Assembly (NCBI GenBank): GCA_964653695.1
Contig: CAZZFQ010000032.1
Span: 1 to 15,644 of the forward strand
Reading direction: 5' to 3'
Source: JALHTG01 sp964653695
Lineage (GTDB): Archaea; Thermoproteota; Bathyarchaeia; 40CM-2-53-6; JALHTG01
Length of the DNA stretch: 15,644 nt
The notes under the pieces were generated by a model. The model saw only the letters and a list, made by a program, of their open reading frames with translations, made no database searches and was not told the DNA's origin. Positions within the stretch are counted from its first letter, which is position 1, and each line of letters starts with the position of its first letter. A program made the translations under genes and the position numbers. Positions 13,795 through 15,644 of the stretch are shown here, piece by piece.

Positions 13795-15644
13795 CTAGGC
13801 CGTGAGTAGCTTCTTTTTCGCTATCACTCTCTCTACGTCTTTCTTGGCGCCTATTTTCTCGAAGATTTCCAAGGCTTGGTTGAGGAGGCTATGCGCCTTC
13901 TCCCTGTCTCCTTCCTGATCTCTCTCAAGGTAGACCCGAGCGTATTCGAAAAGAACCATTCTAGCGAAGGGGTATAGATACCACTTCCGGACATCTAGAG
14001 CCTCCCACTCCTGGAGGCTCTTCTCGAAAAGCTTGATGGATTCATCCCATTTCTTTTGAGCTCGAAGCACCATTGCTTTCAACGTGTTCGCGACGGCAGC
14101 GAGCTCTTCATCCGCCGTCTCTACGGCTGACTTGCGGAGGGTGTCGATCTGATTGTTTGCCTTGTCGATTTCTCCAAGCTCTATGTACGCCGAAATCAGC
14201 CATGGAAAAAGTGGCGGAAGGTCTTTTTCTGCTCCGGCTTTCTCTAGGTGCGCAGATAGTTTTTCAAACCACTCTACTGCCTTGACGTATTCTCCTCTGC
14301 AGAGACATAGCAATCCAAAGACTGACATGATACCCGACATTAGTTGGAAAGCCTTTAACCTCTGAGCAATGCTCCACGATTCCTCAAGCCATTTTTGACT
14401 CTTCTCCCATTCTCCAAGGACCAGGTATGCATACCCGAATGTGCCCAGTCCGAGGGAGATGTTGGCCAAATGACCAGCCTTCTTAGCCAGTGCAAGAGTC
14501 TCTTCTGAAAGTGAAAGTGCCTTGTCAATCTTTCCCGCGAAGATCATATCAGCAGCCAGATTCGCGGCAATCCTTGATCGGTACCAGATGTCACCTATCT
14601 TTCCCGCCAGCTCGTATCCTTTCTCATAAGGCTCTCCTCGTTTTCGTTGGGGAAGCGATACCCCAATGCTGTTGTATGCCCTTACAGCCACATCTAGGCA
14701 ATTGTTGTCGAGAGCTATTTTCAACGCCTTCTCTTTGTATTCTATGGCTTTCTTCGGATCTCTGGCAGCGACGGCTACTCCCAGCTTGTGGTACGAACCT
14801 GCGACAACATCTTGGGCGTTCAATCTCTCAGCAAGCTCAATCGCCTTCTCAGCGGAAGAACGAGCGGTATCAAGATCCCCTACATACCATTGCATCCATG
14901 CCCTATCAGAGTACATACCAGCCAGTTCAACGCTGTCGGGCATCGCTTCCAAGAGGTTCAGGGCTTCCTGGCAATGCTCTTCAGCCTTCTCTTTGTCATC
15001 CATCATAAAGAAGAGGACATTCGCCATCTTCCGATGGATCCTTGCAACCTTCTCTTTCTCACCAAGCTTCTTCCAGAGTAGCAGCGCCTCGTTCCAATGC
15101 TTCATCGAGGCATCATGATCTCCCAAAGCCTCTTTGGCATCGCCCAGCTTCTCCAGCACGTAGCCTTTTTTCTGGGGGTCGCTTTCCATCTCTTCAACTA
15201 AGCTCAGCGCCGACTGGAAGTAGGTGGAAGCCTCGCCATGAGCGTAAACCTTCACAGCCTTCTCCCCGGCCTTCAAGAAGTAGCCAAGCGCCCTCCCCTT
15301 GTCGCTTCCTTCCAGAAATTGATACGCAAGCTCCGCCAAGTGCTCGTCAACCTTACTAGCGTAAACCTTCTCCAATGCGCTTCCCACAACGTGGTGGAGC
15401 CGCCTATGCATCAAGGGGCTAACTTCCTCATGCACAACATCCCTTACGATAGGGTCAGCAAAAGAACACGCGTCTTCTCCTCGAACCACTCTCGCCTTAA
15501 TCTGCCCCGTCTTATGCATCCTCTCCAGCAACTCGACTAGCTTACTCTCTTCAAAGCCCGTAACTCCACGCAACGCCTCAAAACTGAAATCATATCCAAC
15601 AAAAGAAGCCATACTCAGCAGGTTACGGCACTCATCATCCAGCC
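13795..15644 (-). CDS. ATPase-TPR protein (STAND/MalT-like), C-terminal part; N-terminus beyond the window
   Basis: About 615 residues are visible and the frame is still open at the right edge. The first visible part (DECRNLLSMASFVGYDFSF, then TGFEESKLVELLERMHKTG) is the winged-helix segment that follows an AAA/NACHT-type ATPase in STAND proteins. It ends with FADPIVRDVVHEEVSP and HRRLHHVVGSALE, as in MalT-like and adenylate-cyclase-associated ATPases. The remaining roughly 480 residues are consecutive TPR-like helix pairs (for example ALGYFLKAGEKAVKVYAHGEA, VLEKLGDAKEALGDHDASM and YLVLGEWEKSQKWLEES). These form a superhelix for binding a partner protein or ligand. The ATG at 15612 is not the start because homology continues upstream of it. 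The ATPase domain is inferred, as it is outside the window. The AbrB-like gene follows after 36 bases. Such proteins act as signal-gated switches; the signal here is unknown. Confidence 0.85.
   Translation of the reverse strand, partial: LDDECRNLLSMASFVGYDFSFEALRGVTGFEESKLVELLERMHKTGQIKARVVRGEDACSFADPIVRDVVHEEVSPLMHRRLHHVVGSALEKVYASKVDEHLAELAYQFLEGSDKGRALGYFLKAGEKAVKVYAHGEASTYFQSALSLVEEMESDPQKKGYVLEKLGDAKEALGDHDASMKHWNEALLLWKKLGEKEKVARIHRKMANVLFFMMDDKEKAEEHCQEALNLLEAMPDSVELAGMYSDRAWMQWYVGDLDTARSSAEKAIELAERLNAQDVVAGSYHKLGVAVAARDPKKAIEYKEKALKIALDNNCLDVAVRAYNSIGVSLPQRKRGEPYEKGYELAGKIGDIWYRSRIAANLAADMIFAGKIDKALSLSEETLALAKKAGHLANISLGLGTFGYAYLVLGEWEKSQKWLEESWSIAQRLKAFQLMSGIMSVFGLLCLCRGEYVKAVEWFEKLSAHLEKAGAEKDLPPLFPWLISAYIELGEIDKANNQIDTLRKSAVETADEELAAVANTLKAMVLRAQKKWDESIKLFEKSLQEWEALDVRKWYLYPFARMVLFEYARVYLERDQEGDREKAHSLLNQALEIFEKIGAKKDVERVIAKKKLLTA

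Noticed and set aside
14490..15540. Several plus-strand reading frames of 70-172 residues
   Set aside because: All are antisense shadows of the TPR region, whose repeat pattern on the minus strand is unmistakable.
13795..15612. TPR protein as a complete gene from ATG 15612
   Set aside because: The frame stays open to the window edge and the winged-helix homology begins upstream of this ATG, so it is an internal methionine.
1..15644. CRISPR array, insertion sequence or prophage
   Set aside because: No regularly spaced direct repeats, transposase, integrase or terminal inverted repeats were found on either strand.

Overview
The window looks archaeal. Transcription starts appear to use TATA-type boxes with a purine-rich element upstream (3222-3231, 5595-5602, 9198-9207), and ribosome binding sites resemble GGAGGTGAT. 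The gene set also fits an archaeon: a family-4 uracil-DNA glycosylase remnant, a TldD/TldE protease pair, a COG1926-type phosphoribosyltransferase, a COG1237-type metallo-beta-lactamase-fold protein, an AbrB-like mini protein and a large ATPase-TPR protein. My best guess is a mesophilic member of the Thermoproteota such as a Bathyarchaeia lineage. That placement is inferred from gene content only; no rRNA or other marker is present.

Layout. (1) 1-4449, minus strand: a peptide-use block, read right to left. It holds an M20-family zinc hydrolase, a membrane-anchored substrate-binding protein, and the two permeases of a dipeptide/oligopeptide ABC importer (DppB, then DppC, which runs off the left edge). 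The ATPase genes would be expected beyond position 1. (2) 4450-5413: a broken uracil-DNA glycosylase gene on the plus strand, and a macrodomain protein on the minus strand. (3) 5595-6614, plus strand: a TATA box, a 75-residue proline-rich/coiled-coil protein and a phosphoribosyltransferase. The last two are joined by a perfect hairpin that contains the stop of the first gene and the likely ribosome binding site of the second. (4) 6636-7145, minus: an ECF-transporter S component. (5) 7379-8218, plus: full-length endonuclease IV, whose only plausible start codon is ACG. (6) 8230-13121, minus: TldD, TldE/PmbA, a metallo-beta-lactamase-fold protein and an Ntn-hydrolase of the aspartylglucosaminidase/isoaspartyl peptidase type. 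(7) 13122-13566: a 445-base gap with no intact gene, perhaps containing a decayed winged-helix regulator on the plus strand. (8) 13567-15644, minus: a small AbrB-like protein directly downstream of the C-terminal part of a large ATPase-TPR protein whose N-terminus lies beyond the right edge.

How the genes may work together: the Dpp/Opp importer and M20 hydrolase, TldD/TldE, and the asparaginase-like Ntn-hydrolase all suit a cell that takes up and degrades peptides and amino-acid conjugates. DNA repair appears twice, as an intact endonuclease IV and a gutted uracil glycosylase. The points most worth a second look are the ACG start of nfo, the internal deletion in the glycosylase, the hairpin coupling the 5634-6555 gene pair, the possible regulator relic, and the ATPase-TPR/AbrB-like pair at the right edge.
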